Notes under the pieces: generated by a model
Told to the model about the DNA's origin: nothing
Database searches by the model: none
What the model saw: only the letters and a program-made list of their open reading frames with translations
Shown: piece after piece, positions 54,730 to 63,848 of the stretch
Numbering within the stretch: the first letter of the stretch is position 1
Layout: each line of letters begins with the position of its first letter
Position numbers and translations under genes: made by a program
From: CAXBGS01 sp963975425
GTDB lineage: Bacteria > Planctomycetota > Planctomycetia > Pirellulales > Pirellulaceae
NCBI GenBank assembly: GCA_963975425.1
Contig: CAXBGS010000006.1
Location: 1-64,000, forward strand
Length of the DNA: 64,000 nucleotides
Direction: 5' to 3'

Positions 54730-56684
54730 CAATTGTTACCGAACACGACTTCGTCGCGTGTCAGTATCTTGTCGCCGTCCGCGTCTAACTGATCGAACAC
54801 TTTCCACAAAAGTCGTGGCGTCTCGCGGCGCGCGAGCTTTCCGTCGCCATCACCATCCAACTGGTCGAATTTGCGAATCTGAACTGCGTTGCGGATTAAC
54901 GCGGCAGCCCGTTCTCGTCTCGACGGGGCATTCGCCGTTTCGGTATCGCCGCTTTCGCCTAGCGGAACCGCGAAGTGGTAGTATCCGATCATCATCTCGT
55001 CCCACGTTTGGTCGCCCCAGTGAACGGTTTGGGTCGGATCGGGATTGTTCAAATTCTCTTCGCTGTTATCAAACACCGCGGTACACAGAAAACGTTCGCC
55101 GCCATCCAGATGACGAGGTTCGGCCAGGGCGTAAGTTGTCTGCCAATTGAAATCGTATTCAGGGATGTCCAAGATCGTTTCACGTTTGCCGCGGCTTTCC
55201 AATTCATACCGGTAAGACTTGCCGCGAACGTGCATGTGTGGGCTCATGCTTAACAAGACGGCGTCTTCGGGGAATCGCGGACTCGATGCCGAGACGGTGT
55301 AATCGGGTTCGCCCGGCGGAATCGACAGGCGGTGTTGTACTGCGCTGGTCGTTATGACTTCGTGCGTGATGGAATCTGGATGGGCAAAGACCAGTCCCAG
55401 TTGGCTTTGGTCCTCTTGAGGTGTCCCAATGGGTGTGTAATGGACCTGGAAAATCAATTCGCTGCCGGCCTTGATCCGTTTCGCATAGCCCTTGGGCGCT
55501 GGTTCCACTCGCGCACCGGGAACGTATCCCACCAGAAAACCTCGTGCCCCATCTCCGACGCGTTGTCCTTTCGGAACCGCGAAAGCCAGAATATGGTGAA
55601 CGACTTCGCGATTGCCTGGTTTCAGCTCGGCAGCTTCTAGCCAAACGTCTTCGGTGAATTTTGGGTCGACGCGAAAATACTGATAACGAACGGCGCCCGA
55701 TGCCGGCACGTCGAAAGGTTTCGGGCTGACGTCGAAGACGCGATCGGGTTCTCGCGGCAACTGCCAGCCGGCGACAAACGGCGGCAGTTCTGGCAAGTCG
55801 CTTAGGTCACCGGCCGGCGCACCGGCATCGGCCCACTTGATCAACGTTTGTTTCTCTTCGTCCGTCATGCTGCGATCGTTCGCGAACTCGGCGTGGTCTG
55901 TTGTGGCGTGCCATGGCGGCATGCGTTTTTCGGCGACGACTTCTGCGATCATGTCGGCCCAGCCGGCAACCTCGTCGTAATCGGTTAGCGAGAACGGTGC
56001 GATTTCGCCGTCGCGATGACATTCGACACAACGTCGCGCGAGGATCGGTGCGACATGCGAGCCGTACGTGATCTCACTTTCCGGGTCGGCTGATTTGGTG
56101 CGTCCGATGATGCATCCGACGGTGCCGGTTCGCGGCACCGAAACCTCTCGTCCACTGAGTAGTTCCTCTAATGCGATTCGCAAGTCTTTGCGTCGTGGTT
56201 CGTCGCGTACATATCCGATGCCATACTGATCATCGACGCGGCCGCGGTATCGCAGTTTGCGTTGGGCGTCAAAGACAAACATCTCTGGGGTTCGCTGGGC
56301 CTTTAAGTCGTCAGCAAGCCGATTGCCAGCGTCCTTGAGTACTGGAAACGTTAGCTCTTGTCGCGACGCAAATGACGCGATCTCTGCCAGCGAGTCTTGG
56401 CGGTTGCTCATCACCGCGATGACTTTCACCGAACGTGATTCGTAATCGCTGGCAATTTCGGCCAAGCGGACCGCGTACAGTTTTGCCAGCGGACATTCCG
56501 TTCCCATGAATGCCACGACCAGCAACGAATCATCGGCAAAATCGTCCAGCGTCCACAGCCGGCCGCGAAAGTCCTGCAGATCGATTCGGCTGAGAGTCGA
56601 TTCGTTGTTCGTTTCCGCCGTCGCCGGCAAGGCCGTCAACGGCATCGCCATTGCGAAGGCGACCCAGATACATAAATATCGCAT
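54729..56684 (-). CDS. Redoxin-heme-copper monooxygenase-like-EF-hand fusion protein
   Basis: Starting at ATG 56684 (an in-frame upstream start at 56720 is possible), the protein of about 651 residues has a signal peptide, then a thioredoxin-fold redoxin domain with a single Cys in MGTECPLAK. It continues with a cytochrome c-type site RRCVECHRDGE, a beta-sandwich region with His motifs HHILAF, HYTP and SPHMHVRG that match copper type II ascorbate-dependent monooxygenase-like domains, and two C-terminal EF-hand loops (DGDGDGKLARRE and DADGDKILTRDE). It is exported and probably redox-active. The same architecture without the EF-hands is common in Planctomycetes. The substrate is unknown. Confidence 0.85.
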   Translation of the reverse strand: MRYLCIWVAFAMAMPLTALPATAETNNESTLSRIDLQDFRGRLWTLDDFADDSLLVVAFMGTECPLAKLYAVRLAEIASDYESRSVKVIAVMSNRQDSLAEIASFASRQELTFPVLKDAGNRLADDLKAQRTPEMFVFDAQRKLRYRGRVDDQYGIGYVRDEPRRKDLRIALEELLSGREVSVPRTGTVGCIIGRTKSADPESEITYGSHVAPILARRCVECHRDGEIAPFSLTDYDEVAGWADMIAEVVAEKRMPPWHATTDHAEFANDRSMTDEEKQTLIKWADAGAPAGDLSDLPELPPFVAGWQLPREPDRVFDVSPKPFDVPASGAVRYQYFRVDPKFTEDVWLEAAELKPGNREVVHHILAFAVPKGQRVGDGARGFLVGYVPGARVEPAPKGYAKRIKAGSELIFQVHYTPIGTPQEDQSQLGLVFAHPDSITHEVITTSAVQHRLSIPPGEPDYTVSASSPRFPEDAVLLSMSPHMHVRGKSYRYELESRGKRETILDIPEYDFNWQTTYALAEPRHLDGGERFLCTAVFDNSEENLNNPDPTQTVHWGDQTWDEMMIGYYHFAVPLGESGDTETANAPSRRERAAALIRNAVQIRKFDQLDGDGDGKLARRETPRLLWKVFDQLDADGDKILTRDEVVFGNN

Positions 56685-56888
56685 CGAGATACCGATCACT
56701 TGAGGATAAGGGACCACCACATATTAACAGCCCGTCGATTCGCTGGCGATGTTGAATTCTTGGCATCCAGACGCCACGATGGTGGCTCGGTCGGTGGCGA
56801 TGCGGGTTGATCGCATCGCCGCGGGACGAGACGATTCGTACCAAACCGTGTCGCTTTCTGACAAAATATTGATTCCTGGCAAGCCGTT

Positions 56889-57785
56889 ATGGAAAGCCTG
56901 ACACGCGTACTCGGTTCTCTGCTGGGGCAACCGTGTCAGGTCCACGATCATCGGGCTGTCGGGGGCGGGTGCATCAGTGACGCCATGCGGGTCACCGTCT
57001 CGATTGACAGCGACGCACCGACCCGCCTGTTTCTTAAACGAAACGAGGCGTCGATGGAGGACAACTTTCGATGCGAAAAGTTGGGACTGGTGCAGTTGGC
57101 CGCTGCGAACGTGATCCGTGTTCCGATTCCGCTCGCGGTTGGTTGCGTCGACGGCCAAGCATGGTTGGTCACCGACTGGATCGACCAAGCCGAAATGCCG
57201 AGCGATTTTTTCGGTGTCTTTGGTCGGCAGTTGGCCCAATTACACCGGGCGACGCTGGGCCGTGAGATCGGATGGCCGCGAGACAACTATTTGGGGGCGG
57301 CGCCGCAGCAAAACTCACCGGCACCGACCTGGCACGATTTCGTGGCCGAGCGACGTCTTGGGTTTCAGCTTCGCTGGGCCGTCGATCAGCGGTTGGCCGA
57401 TTCACGTTTGTCGTCTGACGTTCAAGCCATTATCAATCGTCTGCCCGATCTGTTGGTCGGACGCGATCCCCAGACGTCGCTGCTGCACGGTGATTTGTGG
57501 CGGGGAAACTATCTGTGTGACGAAACGGGCAACCCTGTGATCATTGATCCCGCGGTCTATCGCGGGTGCCGTGAGGCCGAATTCGGGATGATCCGCTTGT
57601 TCGGTTCATGCCCGGCATCGTTCGAACAGGCATATGATCAGGCTTTCCCGTTGCCCGATGGTTGGCAAAGGCGGGTGAGTGTCTATGTTCTATATCATCT
57701 GCTGAACCATCTGAATCTGTTCGGACGGGGATACCTGAGCCAGTGTCATCAGGTGGCAGCTGAGGTTCTTCAATCATCCACCTGA
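56889..57785 (+). CDS. Fructosamine/ketosamine-3-kinase family protein
   Basis: The 298-residue protein has the kinase-like pattern FLKRN (ATP-binding Lys), WLVTDWIDQ at the hinge, the catalytic LLHGDLWRGNYL, and IIDPAVYRGCREAEFGM. The last two are diagnostic of fructosamine kinases, which phosphorylate ketoamines on glycated proteins for their removal. It starts at ATG 56889 and precedes hisF by 18 bases, so it may be co-transcribed with it. Confidence 0.85.
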   Translation: MESLTRVLGSLLGQPCQVHDHRAVGGGCISDAMRVTVSIDSDAPTRLFLKRNEASMEDNFRCEKLGLVQLAAANVIRVPIPLAVGCVDGQAWLVTDWIDQAEMPSDFFGVFGRQLAQLHRATLGREIGWPRDNYLGAAPQQNSPAPTWHDFVAERRLGFQLRWAVDQRLADSRLSSDVQAIINRLPDLLVGRDPQTSLLHGDLWRGNYLCDETGNPVIIDPAVYRGCREAEFGMIRLFGSCPASFEQAYDQAFPLPDGWQRRVSVYVLYHLLNHLNLFGRGYLSQCHQVAAEVLQSST

Positions 57786-57803
57786 GATCCATCGTCCAAC
57801 GTC

Positions 57804-58571
57804 ATGCTTGCAGCCCGAGTGATTCCATGTCTTGATGTGCACGGCGGACGTGTGGTCAAAGGCACCAACTTTGTCAACTTGCGTGACGCCGGCGATCCGG
57901 TTGAGGTCGCGCGGCGATATGAAGCCGAGGGTGCCGATGAATTAGTCTTTCTAGACATCACCGCCAGTCACGAAGAACGTGACATTATCTTGGACGTCGT
58001 GCGTCGAACTGCCGAGCAAGTCTTTATGCCGTTGACCGTCGGTGGCGGTGTGCGATCGATCGACGATGTCCGAGCCTTATTGTCGGCCGGGTGCGACAAG
58101 GTCTCGATCAATTCGGCCGCCTGCAAAGACCCCGACTTCGTGCGTCGTGCCGCCGATCGATTCGGCAGCCAGTGCATCGTCGTCAATATCGATCCCAAGC
58201 GGGTCCAGAAAGACGGCCAAGAGGTTTGGGAAGTGCACATCCACGGTGGCCGAACGCCGACCGGATTGATGGCCGTCGATTGGGCTCGGGAAGTCGAGCG
58301 GTTGGGGGCAGGCGAAATCGTCTTGACCAGCATGGACGCCGATGGCACTCGCGACGGATACGATTTGCCGGTGACAGCGGCCGTCAGCGAAGCCGTCACG
58401 ATTCCGGTCGTGGCCAGCGGCGGCGCCGGACACCCCGATCACTTGGCCGACGCCATCCTGAAAGGCAAAGCCGACGCGGCGCTTGCCGCCAGTATCTTTC
58501 ACTTCGGTCAGTTCACCATCGCCGAAACCAAGCAAACGATGCGGGATGCGGGAATCCCCGTTCGGTTATAA
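57804..58571 (+). CDS. hisF: Imidazole glycerol phosphate synthase, cyclase subunit HisF
   Basis: The 255-residue TIM-barrel protein has the length of the family. Key motifs are RVIPCLDVHGGRVVKGTNF with the catalytic Asp of the first strand, PLTVGGGVRS, VVNIDPKR with the second catalytic Asp, and IPVVASGGAGHPDH near the phosphate site. With HisH, which is not in this window, it converts PRFAR and ammonia into imidazole glycerol phosphate and AICAR in histidine synthesis. Confidence 0.95.
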   Translation: MLAARVIPCLDVHGGRVVKGTNFVNLRDAGDPVEVARRYEAEGADELVFLDITASHEERDIILDVVRRTAEQVFMPLTVGGGVRSIDDVRALLSAGCDKVSINSAACKDPDFVRRAADRFGSQCIVVNIDPKRVQKDGQEVWEVHIHGGRTPTGLMAVDWAREVERLGAGEIVLTSMDADGTRDGYDLPVTAAVSEAVTIPVVASGGAGHPDHLADAILKGKADAALAASIFHFGQFTIAETKQTMRDAGIPVRL

Positions 58572-58585
58572 CTGCGGTTATAGAT

Positions 58586-58602
58586 CGCGGTTATAAACCG
58601 CG
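58586..58602 (+). terminator. Hairpin after hisF
   Basis: A perfect 7-bp stem with a 3-base loop lies 15 bases after the hisF stop. It lacks a following T-run. Confidence 0.35.
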
Positions 58603-58652
58603 GAATTACCGGCGGTTGTACCGTTCCGTTATGACGTTGGGGGCATGCCCCC

Positions 58653-58727
58653 GGTTACAGCGCCCGGTGACGGATACAGCGTCTGGTGACGGTTACAGCG
58701 TCCGGTGAAGTTTACGGTGTCCGGTTG
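58653..58727. repeat. Four-copy imperfect 19-bp tandem repeat
   Basis: Units close to ggttacagcg(t/c)ccggtgac run at 58653-58671, 58672-58690, 58691-58708 and 58709-58727, with increasing divergence in the last unit. The array starts directly after the palindrome at 58639-58652. Confidence 0.8.
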
Positions 58728-58975
58728 CTTTGCCGCCGCCTCTGGCATCTGCGATCGGTTGAAGAAAAAAAGCGACCCCGTGCCAACACCCCCATCGTTG
58801 CTGGACGGGATCGATCGTCGCCGGGTCGGTCGCCATTGATCGGAGCCTGGTCCCCAGCCGGGCCAGCTTTGGCGGTCGCGCCACCTTGACCATTTTGCGT
58901 GTTAGGGATTACACCTTGGATGCGCAACCGACGTGAATCCGCTCGCCTGAAAACACCCATTTAAAGCCTTTTGCC

Positions 58976-60547
58976 GTGACTGACATTGTTCCTGTTCGAA
59001 ACGCTCTGATCAGTGTTAGTGATAAGCTCGGTTTGGCCGACTTGGCTGCTGGCCTGCAACGCGCTGGTGTAACCATCTACAGCACCGGCGGTACACGTCG
59101 GCACCTGGAACAATCGGGTGTGGATGTGCGTGATGTCGCTGAGTACACCGGTTTTCCGGAAATGATGGATGGACGCGTGAAGACGCTGCATCCGAAGATC
59201 TTCGGCGGCATCTTGGCGATCCGCGATCGCGACGACCATATGGATGCGGTCGAGGACCACGGCATGGTGCCGTTCGATCTGGTTGTCGTGAATTTGTATC
59301 CGTTTGCCGCGACCGCAGCTCGCCCCGGCGTGACTCGCGAGCAGTGTGTGGAACAGATCGACATCGGCGGTCCCAGTCTGGTGCGTGCCGCTGCAAAGAA
59401 TCATGCCGACGTGGCGGTCGCGACCAGTCCCGAACAGTACGGCGAAATTCTGGCACAGCTTGATTCGGCCGGAGGCACCTCGATGGACCTTCGATCTCAA
59501 TTGGCGGGCGATGCATTCGATCACACCGCAGCCTATGACCGAGCCATTGCCGATTACATGCGTGGCGATTCGATTAGCGGCGAGTTTCCAGCCAGCATGC
59601 ACTTGGCGCTTCGCCGTAAAACACATTTGCGTTACGGCGAGAACCCGCATCAGCGCGCGGCGTTGTATACCGATCCGTCGATTCGTTCGGCAAATCTAGT
59701 GTCGGCCCGACAATTGAGCGGAAAGGAATTGTCGTACAACAATTTGTTGGACTTGGATGCGGCGTTGGATATCGTCCGCGGGTTCAGCGAGCCGGCGTCG
59801 TCGGTGATGAAGCACAACAATCCTTGCGGGGCCGCAACGGACGTCAAGCTATCGCGTGCGTGTGAGAAAGCGTTGGCCGGTGATCCGCTTAGCGCGTTTG
59901 GTTCGGTGTTGGGTTTCAATCGAACCGTCGACGTCGAGACAGCCGAATTGTTATGCCAGCCCGGATTGTTTATCGAAGCGATCGTCGCGCCGGATTTCGA
60001 AGCCGGCGCGGTCGGCCTGCTGACCACGAAGCCACGTTGGCGAGAAAACGTGCGTTTGATGCAAGTCGGTTTGCTCGACGATGCCCCATCGTCAATCGAA
60101 CGGCGCTTCATCAGCGGCGGAATGTTGGTCCAGGACGCCGATCGAATGCCCAGTGCGCCGCTACAGTGGAAAACGGCGACGAAGACCGAGGTGCCTCGCG
60201 AGCTTTGGGACGACATCTCGTTCGGATGGGAAATGGTCCGCCACGTCAAGAGCAACGCCATCGTCTTGGCCAAAGACACCTCGTTGATCGGCGTCGGAGC
60301 CGGTCAGATGAGTCGTGTTGACAGTGTCGAGATCTCGATTGATAAAGCTGGCGACCGTGCTGCCGGAAGCATTCTGGCGAGCGACGCTTTCTTTCCCTTC
60401 CCCGACTCGATCGAATCGGCTGCCGAAGCCGGCGTTGTCGCGATCGTACAGCCCGGCGGTTCCCGCCGCGATGACGAAGTGATCGAAGCCTGTGACCAAC
60501 ACAACTTGCCAATGGTGATGACGGGACGCCGTCATTTCAAACACTGA
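58976..60547 (+). CDS. purH: Bifunctional AICAR transformylase/IMP cyclohydrolase PurH
   Basis: The 523-residue protein starts at GTG 58976, which gives the conserved N-terminus RNALISVSDKLGL. The IMP cyclohydrolase domain (about 1-195) includes ISVSDK, YSTGGTRRHLE and DGRVKTLHPKIFGG. The transformylase domain (about 200-523) includes LRYGENPHQ, SYNNLLDLDAAL and the catalytic MKHNNPCGAA. It carries out the last two steps of IMP synthesis and consumes AICAR, which is also the by-product of HisF encoded just upstream. The stop overlaps the trpC start by one base (TGATG). Confidence 0.96.
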   Translation: MTDIVPVRNALISVSDKLGLADLAAGLQRAGVTIYSTGGTRRHLEQSGVDVRDVAEYTGFPEMMDGRVKTLHPKIFGGILAIRDRDDHMDAVEDHGMVPFDLVVVNLYPFAATAARPGVTREQCVEQIDIGGPSLVRAAAKNHADVAVATSPEQYGEILAQLDSAGGTSMDLRSQLAGDAFDHTAAYDRAIADYMRGDSISGEFPASMHLALRRKTHLRYGENPHQRAALYTDPSIRSANLVSARQLSGKELSYNNLLDLDAALDIVRGFSEPASSVMKHNNPCGAATDVKLSRACEKALAGDPLSAFGSVLGFNRTVDVETAELLCQPGLFIEAIVAPDFEAGAVGLLTTKPRWRENVRLMQVGLLDDAPSSIERRFISGGMLVQDADRMPSAPLQWKTATKTEVPRELWDDISFGWEMVRHVKSNAIVLAKDTSLIGVGAGQMSRVDSVEISIDKAGDRAAGSILASDAFFPFPDSIESAAEAGVVAIVQPGGSRRDDEVIEACDQHNLPMVMTGRRHFKH

Positions 60548-61338
60548 TGACGATCCTTGACGAAATCCTGGTCAAGACGCGGCAGACCATTCAATCGGAC
60601 CGGACTCAACGGACCGAGATCGAGCTTGAATCGATCGTTGTCGACATGCCGCCGTGTCGTGATTTTCATGCCGCACTGGCCGTCGGCGATTCGGTACAGC
60701 TGATCGCAGAAGTCAAGCGCGCCAGCCCGTCGGCAGGACAGATACGCGAAGATTTTGATCCGGTCGCCATCGCAACTTGCTATGCCCAATCCGGCGCGGC
60801 GTGCATCAGCGTTTTGACCGACGAACCGTTTTTCCAAGGATCGCTCGAATATTTGCGCGACATTCGCGCGGCCGTCGATGTGCCACTGCTTCGCAAAGAC
60901 TTTATTGTCGATCGGTATCAGCTATTGCAAGCGCGGGCTGCCGGTGCGGACTGTGTGCTGCTGATTGCGGAGTGCCTTTCTCCGGCCCAGCTTGTCGAAC
61001 TTCATGACCAAGCAGCCGAGCTTGGGCTGCAAGCCTTGATCGAGTTGTTCCAGCCGGACAACCTGGATGCCGTGTTGGCAACCGGAACAAGACTCGTTGG
61101 CGTGAACAATCGTGATCTGCACACGTTCGAGACCACGCTGCAGCACACCTTGCGGCTGCGGCCTTTGATTCCGGACGATCGCCTGGTCGTCGGTGAAAGC
61201 GGAATTCGCACGCACGACGACTTGCTGATGTTGGGCAAAGGCGGGGTGAAAGCGGTTCTGGTGGGTGAATCACTCATGCGACAAGACGATATCGCGGCGG
61301 CAACGCGTCGGTTGTTGGGAAATTCGGTGGACAAGTAA
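60547..61338 (+). CDS. trpC: Indole-3-glycerol phosphate synthase TrpC
   Basis: The 263-residue TIM-barrel protein has the usual length. Signature motifs are LIAEVKRASPSAGQI with the catalytic Lys, PLLRKDFIVDRYQ, CVLLIAECL, LVGVNNRDLHTFE, and VVGESGIRTHDD with the C-terminal LVGESLM phosphate site. It makes indole-3-glycerol phosphate from CdRP in tryptophan synthesis. It is translationally coupled to purH and has no other trp gene nearby, so the grouping is by shared PRPP-derived metabolism, not by pathway. Confidence 0.95.
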   Translation: MTILDEILVKTRQTIQSDRTQRTEIELESIVVDMPPCRDFHAALAVGDSVQLIAEVKRASPSAGQIREDFDPVAIATCYAQSGAACISVLTDEPFFQGSLEYLRDIRAAVDVPLLRKDFIVDRYQLLQARAAGADCVLLIAECLSPAQLVELHDQAAELGLQALIELFQPDNLDAVLATGTRLVGVNNRDLHTFETTLQHTLRLRPLIPDDRLVVGESGIRTHDDLLMLGKGGVKAVLVGESLMRQDDIAAATRRLLGNSVDK

Positions 61339-61454
61339 TTAGGGTGTTGGCATGCGTTGGTCGGACGGTGTCGTTACCGGTTCCGAGATCGTCCGTCGCG
61401 AAGCCCCAGCGCAGCCGGCGAACACGAATGTCCTTGTCCTCTCCGATGAACTAA

Positions 61455-62759
61455 ATGTCTGAACGGTTCCAAATCGGCCACCGCGGCGTTGCTGCTATCG
61501 GCGGAATCATGTTGCTGTTGGGACTTGGGGCCACCGCCGCGCGAGTCGTCAAGCAATATCAGACGCCCGGCCCGTTCGATGAAGCGCGGCAAGGCATGTG
61601 CGATTTTCACAACGGTATTTACTTCCCCACGCGAGCATTGCTTGCTGGCGAAAGTCCTTACGGTGCGAGGTACGCGTCAGAGTATCCGGTCGCCCGGCAG
61701 ATACCCTTCTTTTCGCCCGCGATCCTGGTGCTGCACATCCCCTTGGCGGTGCTGCCCCTGCATGTGGCCGAGGTACTGTACTTTTTAATCAGTATTGGAT
61801 TAGTGATCGTGACCGGTGCGGTCTGCGCGGCCGCATCCGGATTGCCGCGCCGCATCGATGCAATCTTGGTGATCTCTGCTGCAATCGTGTTTGCGCGCGG
61901 AGGCCACATCACGCTGTTTGATGGTTACTTTACTTTCGAGTTGATGTTAGCAACGTTTTTGGCGATCCACTGGGGCGGTCGCAAGCCGTTTTGCGCTGCA
62001 CTTGCGTTGGTGGTCGTTTCCGCAAAGCCGACTTACATCATTCCGCTCGGCTTTCTGATGTTCGCTCGCGGGAACTACAAATCACTTTCGATCGGAGCGG
62101 TGCTCAGTATCCTTGCCGCCGCGGGACCGTTTCTGTGGTTGGCGTCAAATCACGGTGGCGGCGATCTGGTCACAGGCGCCAAAGATATCGTGCGGCAGAT
62201 TCAAGAGTCGCAAGAGATTCACCGCGGCATGCTGGACGAGTCTCCGGTCCATTCCTGGACACGAATCGACTTGCTGTCCGTGATTGCAAAGTGGATGCAG
62301 TCGGCGCCTGCGGAGAAGGCGCATCTGGCGGTGATGCTGGCACTGTTGTTGCCACCGATGGCGGTGCTGCACCGGCGGCGGCGACAGGGCTTGGACGATG
62401 GTGTCGCTGGTATCACGGGGGCAATTGTGATCACATCGATGCTGGTCAGTTTGTATCACCAGTCCTATGACGCGGTATTGATGTTCGCGCCGGCGGTCGC
62501 TGTGCTTGCCGGTGCATTGCCGCAATGGCGGCGGATTGGCGTGCCACAGCGAATCGGGTTGGCGGCGTTGATGTTGGTCCCCGCCTACAACTATTTATCG
62601 ACGCGGATGTTTCTGAATCGACTCGATCCGTCGCTCGAGATGGTTCACGTCCTGACAAGTGTCAACGGAGTCGCGTTGGCAATTGTGCTAGGGCTGGTCT
62701 GTCTTCTAGGTGTCCGTGCGAGGCGTCCGCCAGAATTCGATGGCGCAATGTCGTCATAA
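61455..62759 (+). CDS. GT87-type (DUF2029) polytopic membrane glycosyltransferase
   Basis: The 434-residue protein has about ten hydrophobic segments. The first periplasmic loop holds DFHNGIYFPTRALLAGESPYG, the pattern of the polyprenyl-phosphate-mannose-dependent GT-C family (GT87), with the acidic catalytic Asp in DFHNG. Such enzymes add mannose or arabinose from lipid carriers to envelope glycans. The following GT2 gene could make the lipid-linked donor. The two are separated by 226 bases. Confidence 0.75.
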   Translation: MSERFQIGHRGVAAIGGIMLLLGLGATAARVVKQYQTPGPFDEARQGMCDFHNGIYFPTRALLAGESPYGARYASEYPVARQIPFFSPAILVLHIPLAVLPLHVAEVLYFLISIGLVIVTGAVCAAASGLPRRIDAILVISAAIVFARGGHITLFDGYFTFELMLATFLAIHWGGRKPFCAALALVVVSAKPTYIIPLGFLMFARGNYKSLSIGAVLSILAAAGPFLWLASNHGGGDLVTGAKDIVRQIQESQEIHRGMLDESPVHSWTRIDLLSVIAKWMQSAPAEKAHLAVMLALLLPPMAVLHRRRRQGLDDGVAGITGAIVITSMLVSLYHQSYDAVLMFAPAVAVLAGALPQWRRIGVPQRIGLAALMLVPAYNYLSTRMFLNRLDPSLEMVHVLTSVNGVALAIVLGLVCLLGVRARRPPEFDGAMSS

Positions 62760-62985
62760 CGAATCTTCTTGGTGCTAAGGCGTTCACCGCTGTTCCGGTT
62801 GTATCGATTGTAGGGACGGCGATTCGCTGGTGCAGATACTTGTGACGACAGCTGCCTAGTAAACGCGTAGCTTTGGTGGACAAAAGATCCGGATCATAAA
62901 TTCGGATCAACTTGCTCAGTCCGTATCTCTGGCTAAACTGTGTATCCAGCATAACCGCCAGCGACACACCTCGTGCCAGGACACC

Positions 62986-63846
62986 ATGAGTCAACATACC
63001 GAAGAAACACCCGAGAATTCTGACGCACACGCATCTTCTCAAAACGGAACGGCGCTAAGCACTCGCGGCGGAGTTGAGAATCGTGACTCGGTTCGCTTTC
63101 GCGCCTCGAAAGTGTTCATGGCATTGCCGGCATACAACGAGCAAGAAGCATTGCCAGAACTGCTCGAACGGATTGGCGAAGCGTTTGCGGATTCCGGCAT
63201 CCCATACGAAGTCGTGATCGTCGACGACGGCAGTAGCGATGACACGGCAAAGATTGCATCGCAAATGTCGTTTCAAATGCCGATCCATTTGGTTCAGCAC
63301 CAGCAGAACCAAGGGCTGGGTGTCACGCTACGTGATGGTTTGCGTGAAGCCGTCGATCGCGCCGGCGAGCGTGACATCATCGTCACCATGGACGCCGACA
63401 ACACACACCCGCCCGGGTTGATCGATCGAATGGTTCGCATGATCCACGAAGGCTGTGATGTCGTGATCGCGTCGCGTTTTCAACCCGGCGCTCGCGTGAT
63501 GGGGGTACCGATCGAACGCCACTTCCTTAGCATCGGTGCTCGCGCGCTCTTCACGTTGCTGTTTCCGACCAAGGGTGTCCGCGACTACACATCGGGGTAT
63601 CGCGCCTATCGTGCATCGGTCATTCGTGCCGCGTTCGCCGAACACGGTGACAACTTTGTTGGCGAAACAGGATTTTCGTGCATGGCCGATGTTCTGCTAA
63701 AACTCCGTCGCCAAGGCGCGATGTTCGGTGAAGCACCGTTGCGTTTGCGGTACGACCAAAAAGGCGGTGAGAGCAAGATGCGCGTCCTGCACACTGTCTG
63801 GCTGACATTGAAAATGTTGGGACGACATCGCGTCGGAGCTAGCTGA
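62986..63846 (+). CDS. GT2 family glycosyltransferase (dolichyl-phosphate-mannose-synthase-like)
   Basis: The 286-residue protein has a low-complexity N-terminus of about 40 residues and then a GT-A domain with MALPAYNEQEALPELLERI, VVIVDDGSSDDT and TMDADNTHPPGLIDRMV (the DxD motif). A GARALFTLLFP segment and DYTSGYRAYRASV follow. No long C-terminal membrane helices are seen, so it resembles soluble polyprenyl-phosphate mannosyl/glucosyl transferases. It probably charges a lipid carrier used by the upstream GT87 protein. Confidence 0.85.
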   Translation: MSQHTEETPENSDAHASSQNGTALSTRGGVENRDSVRFRASKVFMALPAYNEQEALPELLERIGEAFADSGIPYEVVIVDDGSSDDTAKIASQMSFQMPIHLVQHQQNQGLGVTLRDGLREAVDRAGERDIIVTMDADNTHPPGLIDRMVRMIHEGCDVVIASRFQPGARVMGVPIERHFLSIGARALFTLLFPTKGVRDYTSGYRAYRASVIRAAFAEHGDNFVGETGFSCMADVLLKLRRQGAMFGEAPLRLRYDQKGGESKMRVLHTVWLTLKMLGRHRVGAS

Positions 63847-63848
63847 GG

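Larger units (their letters stand above)
58572..58975. other. Repeat-rich intergenic region between hisF and purH
   Basis: The 404 bases contain a hairpin (cgcggtt-ata-aaccgcg at 58586-58602), a perfect 14-base palindrome GGGGGCATGCCCCC at 58639-58652, and four 18-19-bp tandem repeats at 58653-58727. Open frames here are not protein-like. The purH start is a GTG at 58976. The repeats resemble intergenic palindromic elements, but no mobility gene is nearby. Confidence 0.6.

Noticed and set aside
58091..58708. Plus-strand frame of 205 residues overlapping hisF and the repeat region
   Set aside because: It is Arg-rich, overlaps hisF in another frame and runs through noncoding repeats.
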